Below are positions 26,601 to 45,689 of a stretch of DNA of 64,000 nt, in pieces; the first letter of the stretch is position 1; every line of letters begins with the position of its first letter. The notes beneath the pieces were generated by a model. The model worked only from the letters and a program-made list of their open reading frames with translations, made no database searches and was not told the DNA's origin. Source of the stretch: Coturnix japonica (taxonomy: Eukaryota > Chordata > Aves > Galliformes > Phasianidae); the NCBI RefSeq assembly GCF_001577835.2, contig NC_029527.1, positions 6,788,094 to 6,852,093 of the forward strand, written 5' to 3'. The position numbers were made by a program, and so were the translations under genes.

Positions 26601-28680
26601 TAAGGGTGTGTGGGCAGTCAGGTTTACTTTGCTTTATCTTGGACGATGCTTTTCAATGCCTGGTGCCCCAGCAGCTGCAATTTCCATCCCAGGGGGTTAT
26701 GCCTCATTGTTTGCAAATCCTTGAGCCACCAAAATGAAGGTACGTCCGGCCAAACAGAATCACCTAAAGCTGAAATGGCTGTGGGTGAATGTTACAGCTT
26801 CAATAATCATCCCATTGCTCAGAACTGGGCTCCATGTCCCTGCTTGAATTTCTGGCAAACAGAAAACACACTCCACACAAATAATGGGCTTCCAAGGTAA
26901 ATACACATGGAGTGTTTCCCTTTCTGAGAAAAGCTGAGGAGTTCCATACAAAGATGGGAGCTTGGTTGCTGCCCCAAGAACCTGGTGCAGTGCCTCAGCA
27001 CACCCTGCTGATGCCAAACACAGCATCACGGCTCTGGGACTGCACTATACATGAGGTGGCTCCCAGCACCCACGTTTGCAGGGCCTTAAAGGATCAGAAA
27101 GCAAAACTCAGTGCCACTGATCAGATGGATCAGACTCGAACCGCACAGTTGGGCTGATACACGCAGTTCGTATTAAGGGACGCTTGGGCTCCTCCTGGCG
27201 GCGAGACGCGGACACAAAGAGGTTGAAGGTTGTGTGTTATCAGCACTTAGAGGTGCGTTAATGGCAGCCACGATCAATCAAACAAAAACATTTCCTAATC
27301 TTTGTACAGATAAAGCAGCCTTCAGCAATGCCTCTGTGAAAGCAGGACACGTTTCCAGGGCTTATGAACACAGGGCAGCAACTAAGCCCTGAACAACCCC
27401 CTCCAGACCCACCACTCCTGAGCCCAAACCAGGAATCACAGCATGTTTTCCTTGGCACAAGCTGTGCGTGAGTTGTGCTGACTGGCTGAAAAATGAGGTT
27501 GTAAAAATAACAAAACTGGAATTTTCCCTTTTTTTTTTTTTTTTTTTTTTCCTTCTTCCCCCTCCCCACAGGCTGTTTTTCAAGGGCCTTAGCAAGGCTA
27601 AGTCAACTCAGCTGTCAGTCAGCCAGATCCTACCTACAGCCTCAGGGCTGGGACTGCAAAACCTCAGTGTTGTGGGGCTGATGGGAGGGAGAGGAATGTT
27701 CTCTGCATCCCCCTTGCAGACCACTCTTGCCCCTCAGGCCCAGCAGACGTTGGGCTGGCAGCAGCTCCATCCCCTCCTTGTGCTGACACACTTTCCCTGC
27801 AGCACATCCTTTGCAGATGGCAGAGGAGCTGAGCTACCCAGCTGGGACAAGGGAACGGGCTATGGACAAGGGATATTGGCCCTGCAGCCTGGAACAATTA
27901 GTGTGCAGCATCTGGCCAGGGCCCCGCAGCACTTGTCATATTTAAACCCAGCCTCTCCCTTCCTGCTTGAGCAGATGGAACCAGCAAACCTGGCCAGGGT
28001 TTCTCTGGTGCCTTCTGAGAGCATTAACTCAGCACAAGTAGCTGTAGCCTGGCACTATGTCATACCACATCCACACCGCATGCAGGACAGCAGTGAGAGG
28101 GGCCTGCAAGCAAAACTAGACCCGCAAGCAAGAATCCTAAAGGCTTTTCAGCCTAAGGATAAATGTGGGACGATGTGGTAGAGCTGAGAGCAGATGCTAC
28201 ACAGACTCAGTATGACTCAATTATCACGGTTAGGAATGGATCTGAGCACGGGGTGAGCGGATCACAGCCTGACTCACAGCTCTCTGGGGTCTGGGACGGG
28301 TCAGCTTTTGAAATGTCACATTTGGCAGCAAGCTCAGAGCCAGGATCTGGGCTGAATCCAACGCTTTGGCTCTGGATGTAACAACTGAGACCCAGTTATC
28401 TTCAGACACGATGGAATGTGCATTATTCCTTAGCCTCCCTTTGCCAGGAGAAATCTCCCTGAGGGAGGGAGGGGAAATCAAGGCAGTCTGGAGTTCATTT
28501 AGTCTCAATGACAGAGGCTGGGGTTGGAGGAAGGGCAGGGACAGCTGGAGAGGATGGTTACACACCAAACCCACACTGACACGCAGGGGGAGCCCCAAGA
28601 TGCAGCAGCGCTCAGCAGACCCTGTATCAGACCCCGCCTTTCTATTCAGGCACTCGCACAGCCACCTCCCTCACCGGGGG
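23661..28680. other. Spacer between the RAB7A and RPN1 promoters
   Basis: About 5 kb separates two head-to-head genes. No gene or interspersed repeat is recognisable. Present are an uninterrupted T tract (27529-27550) and ordinary mixed sequence. A 237-residue open frame at 27468-28181 runs through the T tract (poly-Phe) and has no coding character. Confidence 0.65.
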
Positions 28681-28694
28681 CCTCACGCGCTGCT

Positions 28695-28775
28695 GGGCGC
28701 CGCCATCGCGCCGTCTCCTATCCCTCTGGGCGCCGCCATCTTGTGCCCTCCCCGTCCAGCGCGGGCGCCGCCATC
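28695..28775 (+). promoter_or_regulatory. RPN1: RPN1 core promoter: tandem YY1-type repeat
   Basis: GGGCGCCGCCATC occurs three times, at 28695-28707, 28728-28740 and 28763-28775, with spacings of 33 and 35 bp. Copies two and three continue as CTTG, completing the YY1 consensus in reverse orientation. The sequence between copies is also similar (a C-rich CCCTCCCC segment), so this looks like a local tandem duplication of a promoter module. It ends about 30 bp before the RPN1 start codon, inside a CpG island running to about 29180. No TATA box is present. Confidence 0.7.
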
Positions 28776-28803
28776 TTGCGCCCTCCCCATGCACGCGTCG
28801 GCC

Positions 28804-35620
<6,817 letters not shown>

Positions 35621-36015
35621 TTCTCCAGTATAGCAGTCAGGTGGAGGGGAGAGGTGTGAAAGGAGATGAGAAGCCTGGGAATAGATACACATTGAGCCAA
35701 AACTCCTTCCCAGAAAAAAATAAGGAAAAAAAAAGTTAATGTGAAAAATATCTGCAAGTATGTTTTATTTTTAGATTGTTCCATCGAGCCTGTCTGCTCA
35801 GCAACACCTGCTGTGCAAGGGACCACAGTATCATACTGTTTGGCTGGTAACAGGGTTTCTTTCCTAGAAGTGAGACTCAGCCTGGTGACAGAAGTCTCCC
35901 ACTTTCAGTTTTCCCTGTATAGATGTGTCCTGGCCAAGCTGACACAGCACAGACATGCTCATGGCAAATCCAGATGTTGCATCTCCTGAAAGAATAAAAG
36001 AACCCTTTGTTCTAC
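35621..36015 (+). other. RPN1: 3' UTR of RPN1
   Basis: This runs from the stop codon to the predicted cleavage site and is about 0.4 kb long. It is ordinary sequence with one A-rich patch just after 35715. Confidence 0.7.
35993..35998 (+). terminator. RPN1: Poly(A) signal of RPN1
   Basis: AATAAA lies 373 bp past the stop codon, with TTTGTTCTACTTTG downstream as a U/GU-rich element. A second AATAAA at 36211-36216 could give a longer isoform. Confidence 0.75.
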
Positions 36016-38654
36016 TTTGAGATAAAACTGCCACTGCCTTGCCTTTCCATGGTGGGACAGGGAGGGGAGGGTGAAGAAGTGCTGTGTGCCCCATCCCTGC
36101 CTCTAGTCCAGGAACATGCAGAGCTCTGCCAACCTGCACAGCCCTGACTGAGGCAGGAGAGCCAAGCCCTCCTTCCATAAGGATATGCATGCACTTACAG
36201 CCTCACAGGGAATAAAAACACAACACACTTCTCTGCAACTGGGCACACCCCAGCCCTTTCAGACTGCTGATACTGTCTGTCGCTTCCCTGACAGGTCCAC
36301 TCCATGATGATGTGCAGTTCTCTGCTAAACAAACACAACTTTTCCTCTCCCAGGGCTTTTCCCTCCTGAGAGGGCACATGTTTTTAGCAGGCCTGAGAAA
36401 CATCAGTAAACTTCAGTTTCAGCTCTTGCTGTTGCTCAGAGCCCCTGGACTGGTGCCTGAGGAAGCTTTTGGTGCCAGGAGCCAGCTTTCAAGGTGCCAA
36501 TTAGTGCATACTTATTTCCTTCTTTAAGAAACATTGGACAGGAGAGAGAGAAGGAGAGCTCTGTGGCTTCACCACACCTATGGTAGCTGTACCTGGCCTT
36601 ACATCATTATTAACCTGTTAATTAATCATCATTAACCTGTAACAAAACATGCAGGGCATAGGGAGGTAGCAGGAGCACCTACAGTGAGACAGGACCTACT
36701 GTTGCATCTGAGATGTTGTAATCAGGTCCAGGGGATGGAGGAGAGCGATCAAATTGCTGATCTGAGAGTTATCTTTCCCCCTTGAAAGAGAAAGGCAGTA
36801 CCACTCTTCCTGCCCTGATCCCTCCCAGCAGCCTTGTCCCTGGTGAGTACAGCAGTGTCTGTCACACCCACTACATCAAAAGTCCGTGGGGGCACACTGA
36901 GTGTCACTGTGTCTGTCCCTCCCTCTCCCAGGGGCCCTGCTTGATCATTGACATGGCTCAGCCCTCGTGCCTGCTGGGCAGCTTCAGATCCTACATTTTA
37001 AAGGAAGCTTTGGCTGCAGAGATAGCTGCTATAAATAGGGATGAATGCAGACAGCCCTAGAAAAAGTGGCCTCTGGTCCCTGAGGAGAGCTGTCCCAGTT
37101 CCAGTGTCTGAGGATAAAGCTGCCACTGGAACAAGCAATGCTTTGCTGTTCTACATTCTGCTGCCCTCCTCGGGCAACCACTGCCCCTAGTGCTGTGCAA
37201 ACACAGTGCTACTGCTCCTTGAGCCAGCAATTATACATGCGAAGGGCAACACCAGGCAGGTGGCCCAGGGTTAGGCTGTGTGTGCAGCCCCTGGGCTGCT
37301 AGGGAGACACAGCACAGAGGCACCCTGTGCTCTAAAACATACAACCTCCCAAAAAAGGACAGCTGAGTTTCCACAACCATAACCTACAGCAACACATATA
37401 CATCATAAACACCCCCCCGCAATTGTTCAGCAGCAGAGCGACCTAAAAATCAGAACAATTTATGGATTCCTGCAAACTTACTCCTGACAATACACTAGAA
37501 AAGGAGAAAGAAAAAAGTAAAATGGCACCTACTGGGATCTCAGAGGCTGGAGAAAAGCTAGAGCAATAACACCTGAGAACAATAAGTAGGTCAACTAGGG
37601 CTGCAGCTGTCAAATTTAAAGGGAGAGGCCTCCAGCCTGAGGGGTGGGGTCAAAATTAATCTAAATTGTTTTGCAAAAGCCCCATTGCACATGGGTTTCT
37701 GGCTAGCAGATCCTCCCCTGGTGGCTGACCTTTCTCAGGTGCTGTTGAAGGAGCAGTCCTCATCAGGAGAGAGATCAAGGAGCTCAGTCTCTCTGCTGTG
37801 TGGCTCAGTTTGCTTGCTTTCCTCCTGCACCCACTGTGTCCTTCGCTGCTGCCAGCTCAGCCACAGCCACTGTCCATTCTGCCACCAGAGCTGTAGTCAG
37901 TCCAGCAAGTCCCTGGTCAGGCACAGGCTGACAATATCTGGCTCTTGTTCAGAGCAAATTGCCTGGGGAGGCTGTAAGGAATCAGGAGACATGCCAGGGG
38001 AATTGCAGAGCAGCAGAAGGAAAAGGAAAGCTTGGATGAAGGAACGAATAGACCCTGCAGCAGATTAGCATCTCACGGGTAATTAAAGCTGAACTCCGCT
38101 GGGACTCTGATTAGTTTTGCTCCTATGCAGAATGTGGAACCAAAAGGTTGGAAGGGCTGCTATTTGCCTCCACAGGAAAGGGAACAACACTAAGAGAGAA
38201 GGAAAAAAGAGTATGTTGAAGAAGGAAAAGGAAACCACACAAACACAAGATTTGCCAGTGAAAGCGAGCGGCCATGATTTCAGGTCACTGGCTCAGCACA
38301 GCCGCTGCCTGGCAGGGTGGCACTGGGCTGCCCATGATGTGTGCTGGGCTCTGCTGTCCTCTGCTATCCCTGTCCTTCACACTGCTGCAGGACAGTTGGT
38401 GCTGCTGCACTACTGCATCCCAGAGGACAGCTTTTCCCCCTCCATGCTCTCCCAGTCTGCCCCAGCCAGCTACCAGTCTGCCCAGCACAGCAAATGCTCA
38501 TTGCTATACAGTGCAGAGCAATGACCAGGAGGGCACTGTGGGTGCTTTGGGGCACTGTGGCCTGCCTGGCTGCTGCTGCTGCTAGGTGAAGACAGGCAGT
38601 GCACGCTGCTGCTGCTCCCCTGCCATCATGGTGTGGGCCAGGTCCCAGTGCAGG

Positions 38655-38760
38655 ACAGTGTTGTGATGGAGGCCAACATCCTGATCGATGCTGACATCCT
38701 GATGGAGGACGAGCACCTGAAATGGTGTCTCAATGGAGGATGACATCCTGGCAGAGGCAG
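38655..38760. repeat. Imperfect minisatellite
   Basis: Words such as GACATCCTGATGGAGGA recur in variant form about three times: CAACATCCTGATCGATG, GACATCCTGATGGAGG, GGATGACATCCTGG. The array is degenerate and short. Confidence 0.45.
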
Positions 38761-41700
38761 CACACAGAGGCCACATCCAGACTGAACAGCAGCACAGGAG
38801 GGGAGGCAGAAAGCCAGTGATACCGCTGGGACCGGCAGCAACACCACCATGGCACCACGCTTCCATCGCCACCACTAGAGGCCGACAGCAGCCAGGCAAC
38901 CACCCCATCCCGCCATCACCTCACCCCACAGCTTGGTGGTGCCATTGCTGCACGGCCCCTGAGGCGGATGGCAGCGGGCATCTTCCTTTCTTCTATTTTT
39001 ATTATTTTTATTTTTTTTATTTTTTTTCAATTTTATTTTCTCTTTCCCCTCCCGCTCCTCCTTGTCCAATTTGTCTTCGAGGCTGACATGAGAGAAAACC
39101 CCAAATGACAGCGCCTGCCCGGCACAGTTTTACCACAGTATCCTGAAAAAGGCATCTGGCGAGCTGATAGTGCAGGGGGGCTCCGGGCGGGAGCCCCGGC
39201 CGGAAGCACGAGCCCGGCGGCGGTTGCAGGGCCGATGCTTCAGCAAGGGCAGCAAACAGGAAACTTCCCCGGCCTGGGGAGCTCCTCAGGGCCTGCCCAG
39301 CTCTCCAGGCCTGGCTCAGTGTCCCTGACCTCACCTGGGCCACCACAAAACCCCCCCTGCCACTCTGAACCAGCACCAGGTGCCAGGCCCTGAGCTGTGC
39401 TTGGAGGCACTGCCTCCTCCTGGGGGCTGTGGCTGTGCACGTGGAGGATGCAGGGCTCAGTAGGATGGCGTGGGCCTTGCCTGCCCTGGTGGCACAAACC
39501 TATCTTTGATGGCTACAACTTGAGGGCTTCCCCTTCAAATGCTCCCTGTGCGGCCCTGTGTGATGCCCAGCATGTCTCCCATTGTACCCAATGGCACCAC
39601 TGCATCAGGAGGCTGCAGGGACATGGGGACATGCTCCTCATGGGAACATGAGGGCTGTGTTGGTTTGTAGCCCATGCAGCAGGGCTGCGGGTGCAGAGCA
39701 TGTCCCGGCCAGCAGGGATGTGGCTGCACCGTGCATGTAACCACTGGTTGCAGGGAGCTGAGCTGAAAGCAAAGAGAGACCTCAGAGAGGTTCTCAGTGT
39801 GCTGTGAGACATTGAAAGGAGGGGATCCCCTGCTGGCACCTCTCAGAGCACACAGGAAGGCAGCAGGAGAGCAGCGAGCACATGGCAAAAGCAGTGCTGG
39901 GTGTCATATAAATCCTTCCTCATTGAAGGATGCAGACATCAGCCTGGGCATGGGGCCCCAGGCATTTCTTACCCTCTGGTTCTGAACATGGAAGGGTCCA
40001 GGTCCTGGGCTGAGTCAGGACCAGAGAATGTGGCACCCCAAATGTCCTTCCAGGCTGAAGGTCTCCTGCTCACTGCTCACAGATTAACCTCACACTGATT
40101 TGGAGCAGGGAAAAGGAAGGGGATGCTCAGAATCCCTATAGTAAAGTCAGCATACTTTTATTGTGACCTCTGGGAAATCCTACAGGCTGGGGAGGAGATG
40201 CTGAAAGAGCAAATCCAGATGGCACCATGTCTTAGCAGCAGGCAAAAGGGACAAGCTATGAGCTCAGGTGTGGAGGACCAAGTGCCATCAGCGGGGAGTG
40301 AGTTACATCGGTGCTAAAGGGTATTAGAGAACCAGAGTGAGCATCCTAATAGAGCTCACTGTGCTGGGGCTGCTGCTTGGGCTGTATAAAAGATGGCTTC
40401 TAAAAATAAGGAACTGGAAAGACATAGCTGCAGAGGAGCTCAGCACTGTCCCAATAAAGTGGAGCAGAGCTGAGAAAGGGGGGACACTAATTACTTGCTA
40501 CCACAAATGAACAAATCTCAAACCAAACCAAACGCTGCAGCAGTCCCAGGCCGAGTTCCCACGGGGCAGTCACGCAGCTCCCACGCAGCCCCGGGGACCT
40601 TCCTGCCCCGCAGTGAGGCTGGCAGCCACCAGGTGTCCCTGCAGGTCCACACTTGGGTTGTCTCACTCGGAAGGGATGGGGATCGGGGCCGGCAGAGATG
40701 ACCTACAGAAGGGAGGGCTGGAGAGAAGCGCTGCTGGGCTCACTGACACTGATGGAACTAATCCTCCCCACAAGGGGACTGCGGGGGCTTTGGGGAAGTG
40801 AGCAAACCTGGCCTATGAAAAGCCCCACAGGGATGTGCAGTGATGTGATGCTTCAGGCAGCAAGCGCTGATGATGGTATTGCTCAGGCCTGTCTGGAGAG
40901 CATGTCCCTCACCTGCAGGGGTGGGATGTTGATGGGACATGGGCTGGCTGCATGCCCTTTGTCCTCTCCTCTCTCCATGAAGGCCGCAGGGGTAGATGCG
41001 GACCTACAGATGCAGCAATACTGGGAAAAGCAGCACCAGCCCCTCTCCAGTATCTGTTTGAGCACTGTCTGCCTTAGTTTCCTCCCCTCTGACAATCAGA
41101 CATTAATCTCCCTCTCCTCGCTGTCCTGGTCACGTTCATTTTTATCACAGTTCCGTTAGTGCCAGGCTGAGCTTTCCGGGTGCTGGCGGGGCCCTGGGGC
41201 GCTCCTTGTGCCAAACCCCACCATCCTCACAGCCAGCAGCCACCCTGCTGAGCTCCTCACCACATCAGGATACAGAGCCCTGCAACCAATTCCGGACAGG
41301 CTTATTTCAGCCTTCTGGTCAACCGCAAGAATGGGGGGTTTCATAAACACGGTGTGCCAGCCAGGGTGCATTGATGCCTGGCCCTAAAGCCCAACAGATG
41401 CTCCGGATGCTCTGTGGGACCACAACAGCAGCGAGATGCCCCCCAGGCTCCCCAGACCCAGAGGTGCTGCTGCTGGATGCCTGAGGTGTGCCATTATCTC
41501 TCCAATTCCCAGCCCGGCTTGCAGCACTGCAGCTCTTGCAGTGGGCTAGGCAGCGAGTTTCTACCTTCTCTCAGCAGCCTGTGTGCACTCACAGCCCAGC
41601 ATAGCACTGCTACACTGAGCACTGCCATGCACAAGCCAGCTCCAAGCCTATGGGTTACCCACAGTAGAAGAGCTGACTGATGACATGTGCTTGTGTTCCC

Positions 41701-44700
41701 CATGGCTTCATGCTCTATCACAGCTCACAAGTTATCACAGGGGAACAGAGGCTGTTGCATGCCACAGGGCAAAGCTGTGGTTTTGACAAGGACCTGGGCA
41801 ATCACTGCAGCTCACTGGAGTGGCAGCTCCCCAGGCTGCAGTGAACACCCCTGGCTCTCTCTTACCACCCCTCACAGCTCAGGTGTGTCTCTCTATTCAG
41901 TTATATTTGGCTCGTAGCAATATAGGTTTCAGCAAAACTCAGAAGCAGGAGCATGGCTGCTGCAGGGACTGAATGGGCATGAAAGGGCTTCTCCTCCCTC
42001 CTTCCCCTTTTCCCCATTACAGAAACAACCTCAAACCAGTTTCAGACACCCACAGAACAACCTATGTGCAGGAACCAGCTGCAGAGGGGGGGAGGCACAT
42101 CCTCATACAGAAGTGCTGTCTGTAGTACCAGCATCATTCTCCTGTGCCAAGAGTCTGAGCCCAGGCACCAGACTCTGGGAAATTCCATGTAAAGCACATA
42201 AGGCTTGAAGCATCACCCTGCACCCTGAGGAAGCAGCTGAGCCCCAGCCTCATCAGGAGGTCTGGACCTTCTATCCATGCCCAACAAGGACATGTATTTG
42301 GGCAGGAGGTGCCATCTAGCAGCTTCCTGCTCTGCTCCCCACATGACCTCACTCCGTACCAGAGGAGCCATCACTCCCACAAGTGATAATTATCTGTTTA
42401 CCTCACATCCCTATTTTCTCAGGCATTGCTCCCATCCCTCCCCACCATACCCTACCTCTCCTCTCCCCATGCCTTAAAAGGGCTGGTGCCTCTGAGCCCA
42501 CCCTGCAGCCCAGTGGTGCTAGGATACATAGGGAAGTGTTCCCTGTCATAGCGGAGCACAAAGCAGCAGCACCTGCAGTGAGTGCATCCCATGTGCATCA
42601 AGGAGGCAGAGGATGCTGAGAGATGTGCCTCTCACCTGTCATCAGTGCAGCTTCTTCTCTTTAAGGTCCTATTGTGCCCCTTGCAGAATACTGGGAAGCT
42701 CTGCCAGACTAATCCTGCCTGGTATCCACCCCATCTGGACTGGGGAAAACAATGCAAGCCCTTAATTTCCTAATTCTGGAGCTTCCAGGCTTTGCTTTGA
42801 TAGCAGCCCTACCTCAGCCCATCTGCAGGGCAGGGCTGGAACCTCTGTCCTCGTGTCCTGACAGTTCCAGGAGACATCTCTCACCACTGTATGCCTGTGG
42901 ATCGGCTGGCACAGCCAGCTGGAGGGAGCCCATCTCCTCCCCCTACCCCAGCAAAACAAAGAGTTACCCCTTACATGCCTGCAGCTCCAAAGGCTGTGAC
43001 TTGAAGGCTTACAGGTGTTGCTCAGACTCTGAAAAGAGCTGGTTGACACTGTTTCTCCTCCTGCACAGCCCCTGGGGACATGTGGAGCAGGGACCAAGCC
43101 ACCCGCATGGCCCAGTGTGTCCTGTAGTGCAGTGGGGGCTTGTAGGGCTGGGATCTGCGAGAGCCCGGCTGCTGGGGAGCGGCAGGATGGAACACAAACA
43201 GGAAAGCTGGCAGGGACCCAGCCCTTCCCAGCTGGGACAGGAAAGAAACGCTCCGTCCCTGCTCAGGGCACAAACAGCAGGGGTGTATGAGCACTGAGCG
43301 TAACTCACCACACACTGCCTATCCCGAGAAGCTCCTCTGGGGCCACCCCATCACTTCGTGCCCCACCTGAGGCTCCACGAACCTTTATTCCAGCCCCGGG
43401 GTCTCAGCGGGTGTCCAGCACGAGCGCATCCCACGGGACGCTGGTGGGGCTGACTTCAGAACCCCAGAGCCATCTCCTCCCCTGGGCACTGCGAGCATCC
43501 CGGCCTGGATACAGCTCCGCCCGGGGACGCGGCTCGCAGCCGGACTGCTGTACCGCGGGAGGGCACCATCGGCCAAGCTTCGCCAGCGCTGAAGCTCAGT
43601 GATGGCACCAGTTTCTCCTACAGTGGCAGAAAACGAACTGGCCAAGGTGCATCCCAGCAAGCACCACCTGGATGCCCTGATTTGAGTGCTGGATAGATGG
43701 GGAAGAGAACTACCCGTGCTCCTCCATCCCCTCCACACAGCACCATGCCCAGGCGCAATGATCACCTTCCCTCCTGCCAGGCACTCAGTCCCCCCGATGT
43801 CAGCACCTGGCCTCCCCACAGGTGTGAGGACAGGACAGCCCTTTGTACACCAGCCTCCTGGCCACCCGCTCCCCAGGGTAGGTTTTCAGCAGAGCTGGCA
43901 CAGCTCCCCAGCTTTTCAGCACCTCCCATCTCACTGCCACAAAGGGCAGCCCTGTACCTGAGAGCCCAGCACACCTCCTGTGTAAAGGATGGGGAGGGAT
44001 AAGGAGTGGGTCACCTCTCTGGAGAGCAGGTGTGGGCACGTAGCAAAAAAAAAGCAGGGGCTTGGGAATGCAGAGCTTGGCCACCCTCCTCAGAGATCTG
44101 CCATATCCTTCTCTTTGCTGCTTTTCTTACAATAGCAAATAAAAAGTGAAAAGAATCTGCTCACAGCCCCTGACCTGGCACGTGTCAAAGCCCACATGTT
44201 TGTACAGCAGCCTGACACCTGGTTGGCAGGATGGGCAGTGAGTGCTTCAATCCCTGCAGAGCAACAGCCAGTGACTGCATGGCCCTGGCTGCCTGCCCCA
44301 CTCCAGTCGGGAAATCCTGCTTGCTGTGCCCCAGGCTGCAGGTGCTCCCAGCCTTGGCAGATCCCTCACTAGTGCCCACAGCTCCAGCACAAGTGGCCAT
44401 GTGCCCTCCCAGATGGGATGGTGGGCAAGGGCACCACTCCTGCTCTGGCTGGTGGCCTTGGATGCTTGGCAAACAGGCTTTTCCCTTCCCCCCCCCTGCC
44501 TGCAGCACTTGGTGGAGCCTTTAAATCACATTCAGCCCTTTCATTTTCCCTGTGCCATTTCCTTGCTCTGTGCTGCACATCACTGCACAGCCCTACCCTG
44601 ATAGAGATCACAGACAGAGCACCACTCAGGCAGGGGGAACAACGCTGCACCACAACAGCCAGGAGGCAGCAGGACAAAGTGCACAGGGTTAAGGATTTCT

Positions 44701-45105
44701 CCATTCCCCTACTGAGCCTCCCCTCCCTCCAAAAACAAACCGTGTGGCTCCCTGCACACAGCTCCCTGCTGTGCTCACCACTTTCCAAAGCTCATGCCAG
44801 CACATCCCTCCGTGCCTTCCCTCCTCTGCAGGGATCACGCTGAGTGCAGGCCCTTCCTGCCCTCTGTCCCTCAGATCATTAACTAGCTCCACTCTCGCTC
44901 TCTCTCTTTTTTTTCTTCTTCCCTTTTGAACATATCAGCCTAATGGAATCAAAGAGGCATTTCAGTGACTCAGGCGTTTCCCATTGCCCTATTCCAGCAT
45001 CCTCTACTCTTAACGCTGAGAGCTTTTCACGTCCTATTTGGAACTGATAGGAAGCCCTTTCATTGTTTCACTACATGGATATTAACACTGATGAAGGAAA
45101 TGCTC

Positions 45106-45126
45106 CATCTGATAACAGAACCGTTG
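45106..45126 (+). promoter_or_regulatory. Composite E-box/GATA/MYB motif group
   Basis: CATCTGATAAC merges an E-box CATCTG with TGATAA (45106-45116), and CCGTTG (45121-45126) is the reverse of the MYB core CAACGG. These three factor classes are often found together at blood-cell enhancers. The surroundings (44940-45200) look unique and repeat-free. This is motif evidence only. Confidence 0.35.
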
Positions 45127-45429
45127 AAAAGAGCACCATTTCCAAATGAACAGTCTCTGAGACAGTGCACCATTGCTGCTCACATTGCTTTGCATGCTCC
45201 CTCCGGCATGGCTGGCACCACCTCCCTGTGAGCCACATCCATGCCAGCTGGGATACTGCCTCCTCAGAATGGCCTCTTCCCTGTCACAGGCATGTGATGT
45301 TGCACAGGTTTATTCTGGAATAATAAGAAAATTTATAAGAAGAAAAAAGTCAGAAGAAAAAGAGCTGCTATTGCTCTGAGATGCTGATTTGGGTAGCCCA
45401 ACAGCCAACAACAAGGTCAACCTTGCTGA

Positions 45430-45682
45430 CAGGACAAGAGGTTGTGGACTTAAGTTGTACCTATGGGGGAGGTTCAGGCTGGATATTAGGAAAAACTTCT
45501 CTGAAAGAATGCTAATGCATTGGAGCAGGCTGCTCCACCCACGGAGTCACCACCCATGGAGATGTTCACTAAAAGGGTAGATGTTACACTGAGTGACATG
45601 GCCAGAGTGATCAGAGACATGGGTTGACAACTGGACTAGATGATCTTAGTGATCTTTCCAACCTTAATTATTCTATGATCCT
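45430..45682 (+). mobile_element. CR1 LINE 3' fragment
   Basis: Typical CR1 end: GGACAAGAGG, CTTAAGTTG, GGGGAGGTTCAGGCTGGATA, TTGACAACTGGACTAGATGA, and the terminal ATTCTATGATCCTGTG. The fragment is 5' truncated. Confidence 0.9.
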
Positions 45683-45689
45683 GTGGCTG

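Larger units (their letters stand above)
36020..45420. other. Intergenic DNA right of RPN1
   Basis: Over 9 kb has no gene I can support. Open frames on both strands are short, overlap each other and lack homology. The stretch is mostly unique and GC-moderate, without CR1. Small items: a direct repeat around 36602-36643 (ATTAACCTGT twice), another CTATAAATAG at 37029-37038, a TATA-like TATAAAAG near 40385, an imperfect minisatellite at 38655-38760, and a T-rich tract at 38990-39050. Confidence 0.6.

Noticed and set aside
27468-28181. 237-codon frame between RAB7A and RPN1
   Set aside because: It includes a poly-Phe run from a T tract, low-complexity composition and no recognisable domain.
28366-28803. 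Open upstream extension of the RPN1 first-exon frame
   Set aside because: The frame is open without a stop back to 28366, but it runs through the promoter repeats; the signal peptide and Kozak context place the start at 28804.
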